A stretch of 64,000 nucleotides of DNA from Piscibacillus salipiscarius JCM 13188 (GCF_001311865.1 NZ_BBCD01000003.1:62001-126000); one strand, 5' to 3'; shown: positions 9,281-18,230, counted from the first letter of the stretch. Notes: generated by a model not told the origin, from the sequence alone. Translations and numbers: made by a program.

Positions 9281-9976
9281 CTATTCATCTTTTAATGATT
9301 CTTTAGCCGCTTCAGTTGCATGGATTTTAGTTGTATCAAAAACAGGAACGCTCACGTCTTCTTCTTGAATTAACAATCCAATCTCAGTACAGCCAAGTAT
9401 AACCCCTTCTGCTCCTTGGTCAACTAACTCTTGAATGACATCTAAATAATAAGCTTTAGACTCTCCATTTAGTTTCCCTTGAACAAGTTCATCAAATATA
9501 ATGTCATTAATTTTCTCGCGTTGCTCTTCGTCAGGAGTAATCACTTCTAGGCCTTGCTCTTCAAGACGATTTTTATAGAAGGACTGCTCCATCGTATATT
9601 TAGTACCTAATAACGCTACTTTACGTACATCCTTCTCCCAGATTGCAAGCGCAGTAGCGTCTGCAATATGCAGAATCGGAATCGTAATACGTTCTTCTAT
9701 GATTTCTACTACTTTGTGCATCGTATTAGTCGCTAAAATAATAAAATCTGCACCAGCTAACTCCAATGATCTTGCTGCATACCATAATGAATCTCCAGCT
9801 TTCCACCATTCGCCTTTTGATTGATTTTCTTCAATTTCCGCAAAATCTACACTATATAAAACGATTTGAGCAGAATGAAGACCACCTAATTCTTTATTAA
9901 CTTTTTCATTTATTAATCGGTAATAAGTTACGGTCGATTCCCAACTCATTCCGCCAATTATACCTATTGTTTTCAT
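9281..9976 (-). CDS. aspartate/glutamate racemase family protein
   Basis: A 231-residue PLP-independent racemase of the aspartate racemase (YgeA/RacX) type. It begins MKTIGIIGGMSWESTVTYYR, the family's N-terminal signature. The catalytic cysteines are expected near LATNTMHKV (Thr in place of the usual first Cys) and in GVILGCTEIGLL (second Cys present). The apparent loss of the first cysteine may mean another activity. GAGAGGTGAG lies 5 bases before the ATG at 9976; the longer frame has no site. The downstream lipoprotein follows after 11 bp. Confidence 0.85.
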   Translation of the reverse strand: MKTIGIIGGMSWESTVTYYRLINEKVNKELGGLHSAQIVLYSVDFAEIEENQSKGEWWKAGDSLWYAARSLELAGADFIILATNTMHKVVEIIEERITIPILHIADATALAIWEKDVRKVALLGTKYTMEQSFYKNRLEEQGLEVITPDEEQREKINDIIFDELVQGKLNGESKAYYLDVIQELVDQGAEGVILGCTEIGLLIQEEDVSVPVFDTTKIHATEAAKESLKDE

Positions 9977-10021
9977 AGTCTCACCTCTCTTCGACATTAC
10001 CCGGGAAATAATCACATAAAA

Positions 10022-10929
10022 CTACAACTTCAATTGTGTTGATTCGACAAGTTGAATATTGAACTTGTCAGATAATGCCTTCCATGCCTTTTTATTTTCT
10101 TCTTCAAATCCGGGAATGCAACTCATTCCATCTGTTAAAACAAAAATATTCTTTTTCCATTTTAAATCATTAGAGAAGTGCTCTGCAATTTGTCGAACTG
10201 ACTCATATACACAATGAGATTCTGCTTCTCCAGCAATTATTAATTTATCAAATTGACCTAAATAATTAAGTAACTCATGATTAGTCTGATCGTTTTGACT
10301 ATATTCTGGTTTAATAATACCGTACATTTCACTAAGGGAGTCTTGACCTTTAACAACCTTTTTGACATTCGTTTGACGTGCTATCGAATGAAAGTGAATC
10401 ATTTTTGAAAATTGATTTTCTAAAGCAGCACCAGGTGTTCCCTCGATACAATGATAAGGCCAAATGCACAGATTTTTTGCCCTTTTTCTTCTAAATTTTT
10501 AACATATTCAATACTTGCTTCTTGTTTAATAACCGGTTTCCATTTATCTTCTTTTAAATCGTTCGTGGTAATAATTGTTAATGGTTCAGGGTGCTTCCCT
10601 TCAGGATCTACCCACCATGTAGGATGAAAGATTTGATGCAATCCATGAGTATCTAACGACACAGCAATATTAGTAATCCGTTCCATGTTGTTATATAAAA
10701 ACCTAGTAATCCGTTCAACATCTTGATGTGCACCAGGTACACCTATCGCCCCTTCTTCCATAAAATCATTTTGAAGATCAATTCCTAAAAATAACACTCT
10801 TTCCCCATCTTCATTCGAAGGCTTTAATTGCTCATCTAGTGCTAACGAAACAACATCATTTACATTAATTTTTTCGTATGTACCAATCATTGCTGTGTTA
10901 ACTATCTGGTTATAAGACGTATTGAGCAT
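10022..10929 (-). CDS. nicotinamidase-related cysteine hydrolase, one frame break
   Basis: An isochorismatase-like cysteine hydrolase of about 300 residues, split near 10440-10460. The upstream part has FLGIDLQNDFMEEGAIGVPG (catalytic Asp). After the break the other frame gives WPYHCIEGTPGAAL, then KKVVKGQDS (catalytic Lys region) and IAGEAESHCVYESV (nucleophilic Cys). All three catalytic positions survive once the frame is restored. GGGAGGGG precedes the ATG. It is longer than PncA by about 100 residues at the N-terminus. Likely amidase of nicotinamide or a related compound. Confidence 0.82.
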
Positions 10930-11028
10930 GTCATCCCCTCCCTATCATTTATTATATATGATAAATTTATAAGTTTCATTTTCAAGAGCTGACAATGAAC
11001 CATCTTTTAAAATTAGCTAACAAATTCA

Positions 11029-11059
11029 TTGACCCTAACGTAACGTAATAGTTTATATT
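11029..11059 (+). promoter_or_regulatory. MerR-type promoter with 19-bp spacer
   Basis: TTGACC (11029-11034) and TATATT (11054-11059) are 19 bp apart, the overlong spacing typical of MerR-controlled promoters. The spacer carries the dyad-like CTAACGTAACGTAATAGTT seen in Mta/TipA-type operators. The expected transcription start is about 12 bp before the ATG of the MerR gene, so autoregulation is likely. Confidence 0.75.
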
Positions 11060-11077
11060 AAAAACAGAGGTGATGTT

Positions 11078-11844
11078 ATGTATTTGGTTAAAGAAGTTGC
11101 AAAGTTATCAGGAGTAAGTGTGCGCACACTACATCATTATGATCGTATTGGACTTTTAAAGCCTTCTAAAGTAGCTAAAAACGGTTATCGTTATTATGAT
11201 GACGACAGCTTAAGAAAGCTTCAGCAAATACTATTTTTTAAAGAGCTGGATTTTTCACTGAATCAGATTAAGGAGATCATGATTAACCAAAACTTCGACC
11301 AACTTGAAGCATTAGAAAATCATAAAACTTTACTTAAAAAGAAGAAACGTCGCCTCGAACGGCTTCTAACAACAGTCGATGAAACCATTTACTCACTAAA
11401 GGAGGATCAAAAAATGAGTAAGAAGAAAATGTTTGAGAATTTTAGTATGGATGAGATTAATGCTCATCAAGAAAAGTACGCTAAAGAAACTGAAGAAAAA
11501 TATGGTCACACAGATGCTTATAGACAGTCACAAAACGGACATCAGCCTATACTAAGCAAGATTGGAAAACCATTCAAGAGCGATCAGATAGTATTTACAA
11601 ACGATTGGCTAACCTAATGGATGAACACACACCGAACGATGCAGAAGTTCAAACTGTTATAGGGGAGTGGCATTCATTGATTCATGACAACTTTTATGAA
11701 TGTTCACCTGAAATGTTTAAAGGGTTAGGGGATATGTACGTTAGCGATCAACGTTTCACACGAAATATTGATCAGTACGGTGAAGGATTAGCTGAATTTA
11801 TGCGGGATGCCATGCATATTTATAGCGATAATTTCCCTGAATGA
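11078..11844 (+). CDS. MerR family regulator with TipAS ligand-binding domain
   Basis: About 255 residues when joined. Residues 1-70 are a MerR winged helix-turn-helix (KEVAKLSGVSVRTLHHYDRIGLLKP), followed by a coiled-coil linker to residue ~110. The C-terminal TipAS domain is globin-like (WHSLIHDNFYECSPEMFKGL; FTRNIDQYGEGLAEFMRDAM). The frame breaks in the A4 run at 11526-11530: one added A gives QSQKRTSAYTKQDWKTIQER. The family (Mta, TipA, SkgA) senses drugs and activates efflux or its own gene. No efflux gene is adjacent. Confidence 0.9.
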
Positions 11845-11897
11845 CGCATCACTTTTTAACACATACTAACCTTAATTCTTTGTAATGAGGTGATCGT

Positions 11898-12071
11898 ATG
11901 GGTAAAGATGAACACAAAACAAAAAGCAAAAACCCAATGGCACAAACGCCTAAAAATCAGCTTCGCGCTGAAGATGTCGAGTTTTCTCAGTCAATGGCAG
12001 ATCAAGAAGACTTAGAAGCACAAGCAAGAGCGCGAGAAGCTGAGCGACGTCAACAGAACCAGAAACGATAG
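11898..12071 (+). CDS. yfhD: YfhD family small protein
   Basis: A 57-residue hydrophilic peptide, MGKDEHKTKSKNP to AERRQQNQKR, with GAGGTG 7 bases upstream. The block AQTPKNQ-x-R-x-E-DVEFSQSMADQEDLEAQ is the recognisable YfhD core found in spore-forming bacilli. Highly charged and Gln/Ala-rich, no membrane segment; function unknown. Ends just before a convergent terminator. Confidence 0.8.
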   Translation: MGKDEHKTKSKNPMAQTPKNQLRAEDVEFSQSMADQEDLEAQARAREAERRQQNQKR

Positions 12072-12571
12072 AATTGAAACGCTTGGGATCTCTTCCAAGC
12101 GTTTCTACCTTTAATACCGATGACTCTCCCGATTTCCTTTGGCTTGTCTAACTCCTTATGTGTCATCCACGCTTCTTCAATCAAGTTTAAAAACTCTCCT
12201 GGAAAAGAAGCAGACTTACGGGTTTCTGAACTCACTCCGATTACCATTTGTTCACTCGTTGCAACAGGTGTACCATCTTCTTTTTTCATTCTAAAGAATA
12301 CATGCATTCTTTTATGATCAAAATCAATTAATTGCCATTCCAATTGAACTTTTTCACCTAATAAGATTTCTTTTAAATAGCAAATATGAGTTTCTAAAGT
12401 AAAATATGTATAGTTATAATCATTTAATTTTTCTCTGGTAATCCCCATACTGAGCATCATCTGAAAACCTGCTTTACTAAACACTTTCGCATATTCTGCA
12501 TCATTCATATGTCCATTATAATCAACCCAACCCTCTTGAACCTGAACTGTATAATTTAACGGGATTGCCAT
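12050..12571 (-). CDS. acyl-CoA thioesterase-like hotdog protein
   Basis: Hotdog-fold thioesterase. QEGWVDYNGHMNDAEYAKVF is the typical N-terminal motif with the catalytic Asp/Asn region. The fold continues to about residue 150. The last 20 residues run through a terminator stem into the yfhD gene, so they are suspect. One extra A in the AAA run near 12112 gives a stop immediately (IGIK-R-stop), and the real end is probably near 12110. Related proteins act on carnitine or betaine acyl thioesters; substrate here is unknown. Confidence 0.82.
   Translation of the reverse strand: MAIPLNYTVQVQEGWVDYNGHMNDAEYAKVFSKAGFQMMLSMGITREKLNDYNYTYFTLETHICYLKEILLGEKVQLEWQLIDFDHKRMHVFFRMKKEDGTPVATSEQMVIGVSSETRKSASFPGEFLNLIEEAWMTHKELDKPKEIGRVIGIKGRNAWKRSQAFQFYRFWFC
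12076..12105. terminator. Bidirectional terminator
   Basis: GAAACGCTTGG and CCAAGCGTTTC form an 11-bp stem with an 8-base loop between the convergent yfhD and thioesterase genes. Confidence 0.75.
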
Positions 12572-12602
12572 TCATATTCCTCCTATTTCGTTTTAGATGT
12601 AA

Positions 12603-12635
12603 AACATGCTTGCAGGCTCCACCTGCAAGCATGTT
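12603..12635 (-). terminator. Terminator of the copA-csoR operon
   Basis: A 13-bp stem AACATGCTTGCAG / CTGCAAGCATGTT with a short loop lies directly after the copA stop codon. On the minus strand it is followed by TTTTACATC. Confidence 0.8.
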
Positions 12636-12637
12636 AA

Positions 12638-15058
12638 TTATATTCTTTGTTTTTTCAATCGTAATGAGTTGGAAACTACGGAGACTGAACTAAATGCCAT
12701 TGCTGCTCCAGCAACCCACGGTGCAAGTAAGCCTAATGCTGCAACTGGGATCCCCATACTATTGTAAAAGAGTGCCCAGAACAGGTTTTGTCTGATATTA
12801 CGCATCGTTTTCTTACTTAATCTAACAGCTTGTGATATATTGGTTAAATCGCCGCCAACTAATGTTACGTCAGCTGCTTCTATGGCAACATCTGTCCCTG
12901 TACCAATTGCCATACCAATATCCGCTATAGCTAATGCTGGTGCATCATTTATCCCATCACCAACCATTGCCACTTTCTTTCCAGCATCCTGTAATTTTTT
13001 TACTTGGTCGGCTTTATGCTCTGGTAAAACTTCAGCGAATACATTTTCTTCAGAAATTCCAACTTCTCTAGCAACCGCCTTCGCTGTTCGAGTGTTATCT
13101 CCAGTCATCATATAGACTTCGATTCCGATTTCTTGGAGCTCTTCAATTGCTGCTTTTGAAGTAGGTTTAACTGTATCAGCTATTGCTATAACGAAACGTA
13201 ACTCTCGATCAATCGCAGCTAAAACAGATGTTTTACCTTCTTTTTCAAACTCTTGTAGTTTCTCTTCGGCAAACTCTGTGTTAATTCCTTTTTCCATTAA
13301 TAATTTTCTTGTACCTACTAGAACATCATGACCTTCCACACTTGCCTCAATTCCATGACCAGATACAGCTTCAAATGTAGCTGGATCTTGAACATCCACG
13401 TCTTGTTCTGTTGCATAGGCCATAACTGCTTCTGCAAGTGGATGCTCAGAACGCTTCTCAGCTGCGGCAACTAAAGCAAAATCATCCTCAGATCCGGAAA
13501 CAGTCATAACGTTCGTTACACGCGGTTTACCTTCTGTGATTGTACCTGTTTTATCTAATAAAACGGCTTCAATGGCTTGGGTCCCTTCTAAATATTCTCC
13601 GCCTTTAAAGAGAATCCCTTTTTCAGCACCCCGTCCTGAACCAACCATAATCGATGTTGGTGTTGCAAGTCCCAACGCGCAAGGGCAAGCAATGACTAAT
13701 ACTGCTATAGACGCTTCTAGTGCTGATGACCAAACGCCTGGGTCCACAATCAAGAACCAGACTAAAAATGTTATAACGGCTATGCCTACGACTATAGGAA
13801 CAAAGATTCCTGAAATTTTATCAGCCATTCTTTGAATTGGAGCTTTTGATCCTTGCGCATCTTCCACAATTTTAATGATGCCAGCAAGTGCCGTATCTTT
13901 ACCGACTTTCTTAGCAATCATGGTAATAGTACCATTTTTATTAATCGTCGAACCAATAACTGGATCTTCCTGGCTTTTATCAACAGGAATCGATTCACCT
14001 GTAATCATTGATTCATCAATAGAAGTAGAACCTTCGATTACTTCACCATCAACTGGAATTTTTTCACCTGGTTTAACGATGATGTAATCACCGACTTTTA
14101 CTTGTTCTACTGGGATACGTTCCTCTTTACCATCTCTAAGGACTGTTGCTTCTTTAGCCTGTAGCTTTAATAAATTGGTAATAGCTGCTGTCGTTCGTCC
14201 TTTGGCGAGTGCTTCAAAATATTTACCTAATATGATGAGTGTGATTAAAATCGCACTGGTTTCAAAATACAATTCCGCGTGTTCAATTGTACCCGTTTGC
14301 CATAACAACGTTTGAACCACGCTGTATAGATACGCTGCGGATGTACCTAATGCGACTAATACGTCCATGTTGGCACTTTTATTAACGAGCGCTCTATAAG
14401 CACCAGTATAAAATGGCCATCCAACGTAAAATTGAACAATCGTCGCTAATACGAACTGCGTCCATGGGTATTCAATAAAAGCTGGTGCTGAAAACCCTAA
14501 ATCAATCGGCATATGACCTAGCATCGTTAATAATAATGGGAAAGATAAAATCGCAGAGAAAATAAAAAGGTTTTTCTTCTCTCTAATTTCTTTCTCTTTG
14601 TGTGACTCCTTTTCTTCATTATCTTGTTTAACGACGGCTTCATATCCTAGTTTCTTTACTTTCTCGATCACATCGTCAGTCGATACCACACCAGGGGTAT
14701 ACTCAACTGTTCCGGACTCAGTGGCTAAATTAATATTAGCTTGAGAGATTCCTTCCATTTTAGAAAGGCCCTTTTCGATTCGTGTTGAGCAAGCCGCGCA
14801 TGTCATCCCTCTAATATCGAGTTCAATTTTTTCTTCTTGCACGCCATACCCTAGTTTTTGAATGCGTTCAATGACGTCGTGAACACTTGCTTGGTTCTCA
14901 TCAAATGAGACCGATGCCTTTTCCATCGATAAATTTACGTTCGCATCGACCCCATCCATTTTATTTAGAACTTTTTCAATTCTAGTCGAACAGGCTGAAC
15001 AAGTCATGCCCGTTATATCTAATTGGGTTTGTTTTTGATCTTTCTCATCTAGTGCCAT
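12638..15058 (-). CDS. copA: copper-exporting P1B-type ATPase
   Basis: An intact 806-residue Cu(I) export ATPase. Two N-terminal HMA domains have [12 protein letters not shown] (near residue 20) and [12 protein letters not shown] (near residue 85). Eight membrane segments follow. The metal-site CPC is in [13 protein letters not shown], the phosphorylation site is DKTGTITEG, the A-domain has TGES, and the hinge has [11 protein letters not shown]. The start at 15058 has GGGAG 8 bases upstream; the GTG at 15067 lies inside that site. The gene follows csoR after 13 bp and exports cytosolic copper delivered by CopZ. Confidence 0.97.
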   Translation of the reverse strand: MALDEKDQKQTQLDITGMTCSACSTRIEKVLNKMDGVDANVNLSMEKASVSFDENQASVHDVIERIQKLGYGVQEEKIELDIRGMTCAACSTRIEKGLSKMEGISQANINLATESGTVEYTPGVVSTDDVIEKVKKLGYEAVVKQDNEEKESHKEKEIREKKNLFIFSAILSFPLLLTMLGHMPIDLGFSAPAFIEYPWTQFVLATIVQFYVGWPFYTGAYRALVNKSANMDVLVALGTSAAYLYSVVQTLLWQTGTIEHAELYFETSAILITLIILGKYFEALAKGRTTAAITNLLKLQAKEATVLRDGKEERIPVEQVKVGDYIIVKPGEKIPVDGEVIEGSTSIDESMITGESIPVDKSQEDPVIGSTINKNGTITMIAKKVGKDTALAGIIKIVEDAQGSKAPIQRMADKISGIFVPIVVGIAVITFLVWFLIVDPGVWSSALEASIAVLVIACPCALGLATPTSIMVGSGRGAEKGILFKGGEYLEGTQAIEAVLLDKTGTITEGKPRVTNVMTVSGSEDDFALVAAAEKRSEHPLAEAVMAYATEQDVDVQDPATFEAVSGHGIEASVEGHDVLVGTRKLLMEKGINTEFAEEKLQEFEKEGKTSVLAAIDRELRFVIAIADTVKPTSKAAIEELQEIGIEVYMMTGDNTRTAKAVAREVGISEENVFAEVLPEHKADQVKKLQDAGKKVAMVGDGINDAPALAIADIGMAIGTGTDVAIEAADVTLVGGDLTNISQAVRLSKKTMRNIRQNLFWALFYNSMGIPVAALGLLAPWVAGAAMAFSSVSVVSNSLRLKKQRI

Positions 15059-15071
15059 CTGATTCACTCCC

Positions 15072-15389
15072 TTACTTAGAATACTGTTTGATCACTTTCA
15101 TCAGTTCATCCATGTATTCATCTCCGTTACCTTCCTTAACTGCGTTCGTCACACACATCTTCGCATGACGTTCGAGCATTTGGTAACCTACTTTATCCAG
15201 GGCAGCTTGAACGGCTGAAATCTGAACTAATACATCGACACAATAGCGATCTTCTTCAACCATTTTTTGAAGCCCTCTTACCTGACCCTCTATTCTTTTT
15301 AAACGGTTGCTAATACCCTCTTTTTCTGAATTCGTACGAGGAACAACCGGTTCATCTTGATTAACTATTTTTACGTCTTTTTGATCCAT
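15072..15389 (-). CDS. csoR: copper-sensing repressor CsoR
   Basis: A 105-residue DUF156 repressor. The Cu(I) ligand set Cys-His-Cys is present: RYCVDVL, then [28 protein letters not shown] is the DNA-binding helix 1. AAGAGGTG lies 7 bases before the ATG. It has an extra hydrophilic N-terminal arm of about 20 residues. It should repress copA, copZ and its own promoter until Cu(I) binds. First gene of csoR-copA. Confidence 0.95.
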   Translation of the reverse strand: MDQKDVKIVNQDEPVVPRTNSEKEGISNRLKRIEGQVRGLQKMVEEDRYCVDVLVQISAVQAALDKVGYQMLERHAKMCVTNAVKEGNGDEYMDELMKVIKQYSK

Positions 15390-15412
15390 TTATTTTCACC
15401 TCTTAGTTATAT

Positions 15413-15440
15413 ACTATACCCCCCTAATGCATATTGTCAA
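15413..15440 (-). promoter_or_regulatory. csoR-copA promoter with CsoR-like box
   Basis: On the minus strand TTGACA (15435-15440) and TATAGT (15413-15418) are 16 bp apart. The spacer contains ATTAGGGGGGTAT. The + strand reading ATACCCCCCTAATGCATAT aligns with boxes at 15776 and 15853. Confidence 0.75.
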
Positions 15441-15495
15441 CAAAAGGGGTGATTTATTTTATTAACTTCTGATACAAGAAATTGGTTTATAAAAG

Positions 15496-15517
15496 AACCC
15501 CGCTCATATTGAACGGG
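15496..15517 (-). terminator. copZ terminator
   Basis: CCCCG and CGGGG pair around GTTCAATATGAG-type loop sequence, followed on the minus strand by TTCTTTTAT. The stem is short but GC-rich. Confidence 0.6.
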
Positions 15518-15525
15518 GAACCTAT

Positions 15526-15735
15526 TTAAGCTACGACATCGTAACCTTGTTCATCAATAGCTTCTTTCATCTGATCCACAGAAACTTTTGAGTCGTCAAA
15601 CTTAACATCAACTTTCCCTTCACCTAAGTTAACGTTAACTTCTGATACACCATCTAATTCTTTTAAAGCACCTTCAACTGAAGATACACAATGGCCACAA
15701 GACATACCTTGTACTGTAAGTGTTAATTCTTTCAT
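15526..15735 (-). CDS. copZ: copper chaperone CopZ
   Basis: A 69-residue HMA domain with MSCGHC at residues 10-15. It carries Cu(I) to CopA. Length is normal, and AAAGGGG precedes the ATG. It has its own CsoR-boxed promoter and terminator, separate from csoR-copA. Confidence 0.96.
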   Translation of the reverse strand: MKELTLTVQGMSCGHCVSSVEGALKELDGVSEVNVNLGEGKVDVKFDDSKVSVDQMKEAIDEQGYDVVA

Positions 15736-15767
15736 AGTATAACCCCTTTCTTGTATTTTCTGACTTC

Positions 15768-15796
15768 AATATATCATACCCCCGAAAGGTATTCAA
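15768..15796 (-). promoter_or_regulatory. copZ promoter with CsoR box
   Basis: On the minus strand TTGAAT (15791-15796), a 17-bp spacer and TATATT (15768-15773). The box ATACCTTTCGGGGGTAT fills the spacer; its + strand form is ATACCCCCGAAAGGTAT at 15776-15792. Confidence 0.8.
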
Positions 15797-15852
15797 TGTT
15801 AGTGCTCAATAATCTCAATAATTCTTTAACTAATATATAGCTTACTTACATG

Positions 15853-15869
15853 ATACCCCCTCAAAGTAT
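15853..15869 (+). promoter_or_regulatory. third CsoR-like box, upstream of a membrane gene
   Basis: ATACCCCCTCAAAGTAT matches the copZ box ATACCCCCGAAAGGTAT at 13 of 17 positions and lies 68 bp before the divergent membrane protein at 15937. This places that gene in the likely copper regulon. Confidence 0.6.
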
Positions 15870-15936
15870 TTTTATCATAAACTTAAAGACAAGCGTATAT
15901 CTTATTAGAGTAAATGAAATTTAAGGAGGCTCACCT

Positions 15937-16461
15937 ATGAGCGTGGTCATTTTTTCTAGTGCAATTATATTAATTAATTTGTTGATCATCATATTTTTTA
16001 TTCATCCATCAGGCAAACAAATGGAATCTATGATCACAACGATGGTACTGACTTCGTCCAATGGGTTAACCATCGGATTTCTTGTATGGGTTTGGTTCGG
16101 TGGACAAGCATTAGTGGCTACATTAATCGCCATAGTGCTATCCGCATTAGTTGGCATGGGGGTCGGGATGAGGTTTGGAGTAAAGTGCCAGATTGAGGGC
16201 TTTTTCTCTGGCTTAATGGCATCGATGATGGGGATCATGCTCATTATGATGTTTGAACAGCACGATGGTCTATTCTTACTCATGATTGGGTTAGCTTTTT
16301 GGTGGGAATAACTGTTTTTTCTATTGCCAAGCAGTACGAGTTAAAATATTCTTATTTAATCTTACTATGTGTTTTAGTTACGACGATATTTTTTATTTCC
16401 TAATGATGAAATTCACCAGCATATCCCTAATCAACACGAGCATCATGGTCAAGATATTTAA
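15937..16461 (+). CDS. membrane protein with His-rich tail, probable copper regulon member
   Basis: About 170 residues after correction. Five hydrophobic segments: IIFSS-type N-terminal helix, two glycine-rich pairs around GLTIGFLVWVWFGGQ and GMGVGMRFG, and Met-rich GLMASMMGIMLIMMFEQHDG. The frame breaks at the T5 run near 16300 and again near 16395. Restoring both continues the protein through another helix to a tail containing HQHIPNQHEHHGQDI. The Met-rich helix and His-rich tail suit metal contact. AAGGAGG lies 8 bases before the ATG. I do not recognise the family. Copper role is inferred from the box and neighbours. Confidence 0.6.
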
Positions 16462-16497
16462 AATTTGCTAGTATAGACATAGGAGGAGGGACTGAGC

Positions 16498-16662
16498 ATG
16501 GGTGGTTTTTCATTTATAGGATTAATTATAACTTTAATACCTATTGTACTCACAATATTGGTCATCATATGGATTTTACAGATTAGAGATTATAATCATA
16601 AACAAGTGGAACAAAACAAACGGATTATTGAATTACTTGATAAGAAAAATGATTATACATAG
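16498..16662 (+). CDS. small single-pass membrane peptide
   Basis: A 54-residue peptide, MGGFSFIGLIITLIPIVLTI onward. One transmembrane helix is followed by a charged amphipathic tail (QIRDYNHKQVEQNKRIIELL). AGGAGGAGGG lies 7 bases upstream, a strong site. It follows the His-tailed membrane protein by 36 bp and ends in a terminator, so the two probably share a transcript. Function unknown. Confidence 0.7.
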   Translation: MGGFSFIGLIITLIPIVLTILVIIWILQIRDYNHKQVEQNKRIIELLDKKNDYT

Positions 16663-16665
16663 AGT

Positions 16666-16696
16666 AAAGGCTTCCAGCAAATTTGGAAGCCTTTTT
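16666..16696 (+). terminator. Rho-independent terminator
   Basis: AAAGGCTTCCA and TGGAAGCCTTT form an 11-bp stem followed by T5. Confidence 0.9.
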
Positions 16697-16699
16697 ATA

Positions 16700-16818
16700 T
16701 TTATAGGACAATATTTTGAATTTCTGAGACATGAGTTTTGTCGAAAACGTATTCAACACGTTTTATGAGACATTGAAGCCATTTTATAGGACATTGAGTT
16801 CAAAATATTGAGACATTA
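16700..16818. repeat. 21-bp-step intergenic array A
   Basis: GACA cores start at 16707, 16728, 16769, 16790 and 16812: steps of 21, 41, 21 and 22 bp, with one degenerate position between the second and third. Read from the minus strand the unit is about AATGTCTCATAAAA plus 7 variable bases. The first unit on that strand overlaps the stop codon of the HAAS gene (TAATGTCTC). No hairpin and no known element. Confidence 0.75.
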
Positions 16819-17460
16819 CTTCGTACGATTGAATTTTGTCGTTAACAATAACGTAACTAATAAACCAATCCCGATTACAAGAAAAATGGTGCTTGATGAG
16901 AATGCGATAAACATTTCACCAGTTGCAAGTCCTGACGTAACACCAACAAAAGCCCCGAATAGTAAAATTCCTACGGCTAATGCATATAACACAGCACGAA
17001 CTTGGTTCATCGCATACTTCTTGTCTGTCTCTCTCGCAAGTATACTATAGGTTAAAATCGCACCGCCAATAACTATAAAAATACTTGTTCCTGATTTAGC
17101 TGGCCCTGGTACATCCATGAAGTTCATACTAACAGTCATGAGTAGACCAAATAAAATTAACATCACACTTATGACAATCCCACCTGTAGAAATTCGATTT
17201 GTCATCGAACTGTACACCTCTCCTTTTGCTTCTTCTTTTCCTGCTTCACGCATATCATCGACTAAGCCACTTAAATCACCCATTGATACCTTTGCTTCTC
17301 TAAAAGCTTCTTCATCCGACAAGCCTTGTTTTTGATAGTCCTTAATTCGTTCATGCATATTAGTTATAAGTTCTTGTTTCAGATCAAATAATTGCTGACT
17401 CTTACCAACATCTTTAAATAAATCATCAATATATTTTCTAACTTCTTCATTAAGATTCAT
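16816..17460 (-). CDS. HAAS / permease-prefix domain membrane protein
   Basis: A 214-residue protein. Residues 1-75 form the HAAS signalling helical domain (EEVRKYIDDLFKDVGKSQQL, DYQKQGLSDEEAFREAKVSM), followed by about five transmembrane helices. HAAS proteins typically pair with a PadR regulator, as here: the start overlaps the end of the padR gene. Likely a membrane stress or signalling partner. Its stop codon is the first base of repeat array A. Confidence 0.88.
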   Translation of the reverse strand: MNLNEEVRKYIDDLFKDVGKSQQLFDLKQELITNMHERIKDYQKQGLSDEEAFREAKVSMGDLSGLVDDMREAGKEEAKGEVYSSMTNRISTGGIVISVMLILFGLLMTVSMNFMDVPGPAKSGTSIFIVIGGAILTYSILARETDKKYAMNQVRAVLYALAVGILLFGAFVGVTSGLATGEMFIAFSSSTIFLVIGIGLLVTLLLTTKFNRTK

Positions 17461-17798
17461 TGGAATCCCCTCCTGTTATTAGTTGATCTAACACATCTTT
17501 GGCAAAAACCATTCTTCTTTGTTTTGTTCATATTTTTTAAGCCATCGTCAGTTATTCGGTAATATTTACGGCGTCCGCCTTGAGTTTCGTCACCCCAATA
17601 AGACGTAATTAAACCATCTTTTTGTAAACGCCTAAAAGCTGTATACAGTGTTGCTTCCTTTAACTCATATTGATTTTGACTTAGCTCAATAATCTTCTTG
17701 TATATTTCATAGCCATAACTATCACCTTGTCTTAAGATGTTTAAGATAATTGTGACCGTATGACCACGAATCAAGTCTGTTGATATGTTTGAACTCAT
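17450..17798 (-). CDS. PadR family transcriptional regulator, two frame breaks
   Basis: Winged-helix PadR repressor: LRQGDSYGYEIYKKIIELSQ, ATLYTAFRRLQKDGLITSYW and GRRKYYRITDDGLK. The C-terminus is broken at an A6 run near 17531 and a T5 run near 17505. Restoring one base in each gives GLKKYEQNKEEWFFAKDVLD and then QLITGGDSNES-stop, overlapping the HAAS start by 11 bp. It should repress its own operon through the palindrome at 17829-17859. Confidence 0.88.
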
Positions 17799-17820
17799 TT
17801 TACTTCGCCTCCTGAACTAT

Positions 17821-17859
17821 ATCATAATACATATTACTATTTGTGTCAAAGTAATATGT
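17821..17859 (-). promoter_or_regulatory. padR operon promoter with PadR operator
   Basis: On the minus strand TTGACA (17844-17849), a 17-bp spacer and TATGAT (17821-17826). A perfect inverted repeat ACATATTACT-N11-AGTAATATGT at 17829-17859 overlaps the -35 and spacer. This ATGT/ACAT dyad is the usual shape of a PadR operator. Confidence 0.82.
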
Positions 17860-17927
17860 TAAACATGTTTAATTTTTTTTCATAAGTGGTTATAATATAA
17901 ATAACAGATTCGTATAAAATAAAATAA

Positions 17928-17951
17928 CCGTTGGTGCAAGCACACCAACGG
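17928..17951 (-). terminator. Terminator of the toxin transcript
   Basis: CCGTTGGTG and CACCAACGG form a 9-bp stem with a 6-base loop; on the minus strand it is followed by TTATTTTATTTTA. Confidence 0.8.
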
Positions 17952-17987
17952 CTACGTACAATAGCCCTTCAATGGGGCGGCTCGCTT

Positions 17988-18113
17988 TTAGAATCGTAAC
18001 GACCCTAACGCTGACCAGGCACATGGGTGGTTACTTTTTTCTGACAGTATTAACGCCACCAATGATCCAAACGCTAGCATGATCATCATGGCTTCATACA
18101 CCGTCATAGGCAT
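17988..18113 (-). CDS. TxpA/BsrG-family type I toxin peptide (putative holin-like toxin)
   Basis: A 39-41-residue peptide, M(PM)TVYEAMMIMLAFGSLVALI followed by a short polar tail. The N-terminal TVYEAMMIMLAFG matches the conserved start of BsrG (TVYESLMIM) and BsrE (STFQALMLMLAIGSF). GGAGGGGG lies just before; both ATG 18113 and ATG 18107 are possible. The mRNA has a 5'-UTR block GGTGGCTCGC complementary to GCGAGCCGCC in the 3' part, and a strong terminator. A convergent + strand promoter (TATAAT 17891-17896) could make the antisense antitoxin. Confidence 0.82.
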   Translation of the reverse strand: MPMTVYEAMMIMLAFGSLVALILSEKSNHPCAWSALGSLRF

Positions 18114-18230
18114 CACCCCCTCCACGTAAGAATAGGGGCGAGCCACCACCCTAAAAGCCTTATTGTACATTAACAACATTGACTAAAAATTAACTATACA
18201 TACTGGACCTCTTTACCTATTTTTCACATA

